Assembly (NCBI GenBank): GCA_017999215.1
Contig: JAGOBQ010000242.1
Location: 1 to 6,547 of the forward strand
Source: Thermoanaerobaculia bacterium
GTDB lineage: Bacteria; Acidobacteriota; Thermoanaerobaculia; UBA5066
DNA: 6,547 nucleotides
Direction of reading: 5' to 3'
Below, one piece after another: positions 4,947 to 6,547 of this stretch. The translations under genes and the position numbers were made by a program. Under the pieces are notes generated by a model, which did not search any database, was not told where the DNA came from, and worked only from the letters and a program-made list of their open reading frames with translations. Positions within the stretch are counted from its first letter, which is position 1; each line of letters opens with the position of its first letter.

Positions 4947-6452
4947 ATGGCGCGCCGGTCGGCCTGGGCCGTCGTCCTCCTCGCAGCCGGGGTCACGGCC
5001 TGCGGCGGAGAGTCTCCGCCGCGCACGGTCCTCGTCGCGATGGAGCAGGACGTCCGGACGCTCGACCCGCACCGCCACGACGACAGCGTCACCCACTCGG
5101 TCCTCGCGAACGTCTTCGAGCCGCTCGTCACGTTCGATCCGCAGATGCGCGTCGTCCCGGCGCTCGCCGAGGGGTGGAGCAACCCGAACGACCTGACGTG
5201 GCGCTTCAAGCTGCGCCCCGGCGTCCGCTTCCACGACGGGCAGCCGCTGACGTCGCGGGACGCGAAGTTCAGCCTCGAGAGAGCCCGGCGGTTCCGTGCG
5301 GCGCCGCACCTCGAGTCGCTCGTGAGAATCGACGCCGTCGACGACGCGACGCTCGAGATCGGCACGTCCGTCCCGGAGCCCGTCCTCCTGAACAAGCTCG
5401 CGGGGGTCGGGATCGTCCCGGCCGGCACCCCGGAGGAGATCACGGTGCCGGTCGGGACGGCGGCCTACTCCTTCGTCTCGTGGGAGCCGGGGAAGGTCCT
5501 TCGCCTCGTGGCGAACGACCGGTACTGGGGCGGCGGGCCCTCGCTCCGGGAGGCGCGCTTCCGCGTCCTTCCCGAGGCGGCCGCCCGGGCGGAGGCGCTC
5601 GCGAGGGGCGAGCTCCACCTCGCGCGAGAGCTGAAGCGGAGGGACCTCGAAGGAGCCGGGGCGGGCGTCCGCTTCGTCAGCCACCCGGGGCTCGTCGTCG
5701 TCCTCCTCGGAGCGCGGTTCGACCTCCCGGGTCCGCTCCAGTCGCGCGACGTGCGCAAGGCGATCTACCTCGCCATCGACCCGGAGGAGCTCGTCGAGAG
5801 CTCCGGGGTCGAGGCGATGCCCGTCGACCAGGTCGTTCCGCCGTCGATCTTCGGCTACCTGCCGGGCGGCGGCGAGCCTCGGCCGGACCGGGAGCGGTCC
5901 CGGGAGCTGCTGCGGCGGGCCGGCCTGGGAGACGGCTTCGCCGTGACGCTCGACATGGCGGAGGCGTTCGCTCCGAACGTCGGACGCGTCCTCTCCGAGC
6001 AGCTCGCCCGGGTCGGCATCCGGACGACGGTCGTCGGGCTCCCGTGGTCCGTCCTCTCCGCCCGTCTCGAGCGGGGCGAGAGCCCCTTCTTCTCGGTCGG
6101 CTGGTCGTGCAACGGCGACGCGTCGCACCTCTTCGACGCCCTCCTCCACACGCGGCAGGGGCGGAGCTGGGGCGTCTCGAACTTCGGCGGCTACGCGAAC
6201 CCCCTTCTCGACGAGGCGATCGAGCGGGCCGGGGCGATCCTTTCCCCGTCGCGAAGGCTCGAGGCGCTGCACGAGGCGATGCGCATCGTCCTCGACGACC
6301 TGCCCCTGATCCCGCTCTTCAACCGGCGGAGGACCTACGGAGTCGACGCGAGGCTCCGCTTCCAGCCGCGCCTGAACGGGCAGGTCCTCCTCCGCGAGCT
6401 CTCCTGGGGCGGCCCGCCGGACGCCGGCCCGGCGGCGGCCGGCGGCTTCTAG
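4947..6452 (+). CDS. ABC-transporter solute-binding lipoprotein, family 5 (SBP_bac_5; peptide/nickel type)
   Basis: A 501-residue extracytoplasmic binding protein of the DppA/OppA/NikA group, which captures oligopeptides or similar ligands for an ABC importer. It opens with a lipoprotein signal: MARR, a hydrophobic core (A6-G15) and the lipobox V16-T17-A18-C19, so the mature protein would be lipid-anchored at C19. Family features follow: EQDVRTLDPHRHDD (33-46); NVFEPLVTFD (55-64); LAEGWSNPNDLTWRFKLRPG (73-92), then VRFHDGQPLTSRD (93-105); GTAAYSFVSWEPGK and NDRYWGG; RDVRKAIYLAIDPEELV; and near the C-terminus YANPLLDEAIERA then LPLIPLFN. The length is near the usual 500-540, so it is intact. 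The start is fixed by the signal peptide. A -10-like TAGAAT lies 5 bases upstream and there is no Shine-Dalgarno. No permease or ATPase gene is next to it; the gene to its right is convergent. It is therefore an orphan binding protein or depends on a distant transporter. Ligand not predictable. Confidence 0.93.
   Translation: MARRSAWAVVLLAAGVTACGGESPPRTVLVAMEQDVRTLDPHRHDDSVTHSVLANVFEPLVTFDPQMRVVPALAEGWSNPNDLTWRFKLRPGVRFHDGQPLTSRDAKFSLERARRFRAAPHLESLVRIDAVDDATLEIGTSVPEPVLLNKLAGVGIVPAGTPEEITVPVGTAAYSFVSWEPGKVLRLVANDRYWGGGPSLREARFRVLPEAAARAEALARGELHLARELKRRDLEGAGAGVRFVSHPGLVVVLLGARFDLPGPLQSRDVRKAIYLAIDPEELVESSGVEAMPVDQVVPPSIFGYLPGGGEPRPDRERSRELLRRAGLGDGFAVTLDMAEAFAPNVGRVLSEQLARVGIRTTVVGLPWSVLSARLERGESPFFSVGWSCNGDASHLFDALLHTRQGRSWGVSNFGGYANPLLDEAIERAGAILSPSRRLEALHEAMRIVLDDLPLIPLFNRRRTYGVDARLRFQPRLNGQVLLRELSWGGPPDAGPAAAGGF
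5002..5022 (+). repeat. Inverted repeat (10 bp arms, 1-base centre) just after the lipobox codon
   Basis: GCGGCGGAGA (5002-5011) and TCTCCGCCGC (5013-5022) are perfect reverse complements around one G. In RNA this would fold as an 8-bp GC-rich stem with a 5-base GAGUC loop. It covers codons 19-25 (C-G-G-E-S-P-P), where signal peptide meets mature lipoprotein. It may only reflect Gly- and Pro-rich codons in GC-rich DNA. Confidence 0.5.
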
Positions 6453-6467
6453 GAGGACCGGCCGGGC

Positions 6468-6547
6468 TCAGCGCGGGGGCGCGCTCTCGATCCGCCAGAT
6501 CCCGATCGACCCGCCGACGGTCCCGACGCGGCGGCCGCGCTCGCGCA
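6468..6547 (-). CDS. C-terminal end of an unidentified protein (partial)
   Basis: Reading the minus strand from the right edge, 25 sense codons end in TGA at 6470-6468. The visible tail is RERGRRVGTVGGSIGIWRIE followed by SAPPR. Every codon ends in G or C, as in the other genes of the window. The gene converges on the solute-binding protein gene with 15 bases between stops and no terminator-like hairpin with a T-run. The family is not recognisable from this fragment; a Gly/Val/Ile-rich end could be a beta-rich domain. It might instead be a chance open frame, as 25 codons are few. Confidence 0.5.
   Translation of the reverse strand, partial: RERGRRVGTVGGSIGIWRIESAPPR

Noticed and set aside
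4935..6272. A 445-codon minus-strand open frame over the solute-binding protein
   Set aside because: It is antisense to a complete SBP_bac_5 lipoprotein gene and has a repetitive Arg/Glu/Asp-rich shadow composition.
6451..6456. AGGAGG overlapping the stop of the solute-binding protein gene, as a Shine-Dalgarno for a plus-strand gene
   Set aside because: No ATG, GTG or TTG follows at a usable distance, and the bases after it read better as the end of a convergent minus-strand gene.

Overview
This is a GC-rich bacterial window (estimated around 70% GC; third codon positions almost always G or C, with ATC, GTC, CTC and GAG favoured). The codon style and gene types fit a soil- or sediment-type lineage such as Acidobacteriota, but no marker gene here settles the taxon, so this is inference only. 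There is no sign of a phage, insertion sequence, CRISPR array, RNA gene or plasmid function. Coding density is very high and no gene-free stretch reaches 100 bases.

Layout. From about 3.9 kb leftwards, four genes lie on the minus strand in two transcription units. (a) A YgfZ/GcvT-like folate-binding protein (start 3896) overlaps by 11 bases a ten-helix EamA/DMT transporter that begins with TTG at 2911. (b) After an 85-base gap holding a CRP/FNR-like inverted repeat and a plausible promoter comes a NarI/DsrM/HdrE-like six-helix membrane subunit (start 1909). It is followed 14 bases later by a molybdopterin oxidoreductase of the Nas/Nap nitrate reductase type (start 848), cut by the left edge. 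From about 3.92 kb rightwards, two plus-strand genes follow: a NYN-domain protein with a C-terminal OST-HTH/LOTUS domain, and a lipoprotein solute-binding protein of the SBP_bac_5 family. A convergent minus-strand gene enters at the right edge, with only its last 25 codons visible.

How they may work together. The membrane subunit and the molybdoenzyme look like a two-gene redox module. The enzyme has no Tat signal, so it probably works in the cytoplasm and is tied to the quinone pool by its membrane partner. A CRP/FNR-type regulator probably controls it. YgfZ proteins support iron-sulfur enzymes, and the molybdoenzyme carries a [4Fe-4S] site; this is a thematic link only, since the units appear to have separate promoters. 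The NYN-LOTUS protein is a predicted RNA-processing enzyme and shares a very short divergent promoter region with ygfZ.

Most notable: first genes of transcription units lack a Shine-Dalgarno and carry a -10-like hexamer 5-7 bases before the start codon, which suggests leaderless transcripts, while the operon-internal molybdoenzyme has a strong GAGGAG. Otherwise the window is fairly ordinary, and I do not see a clearly new multi-gene system.
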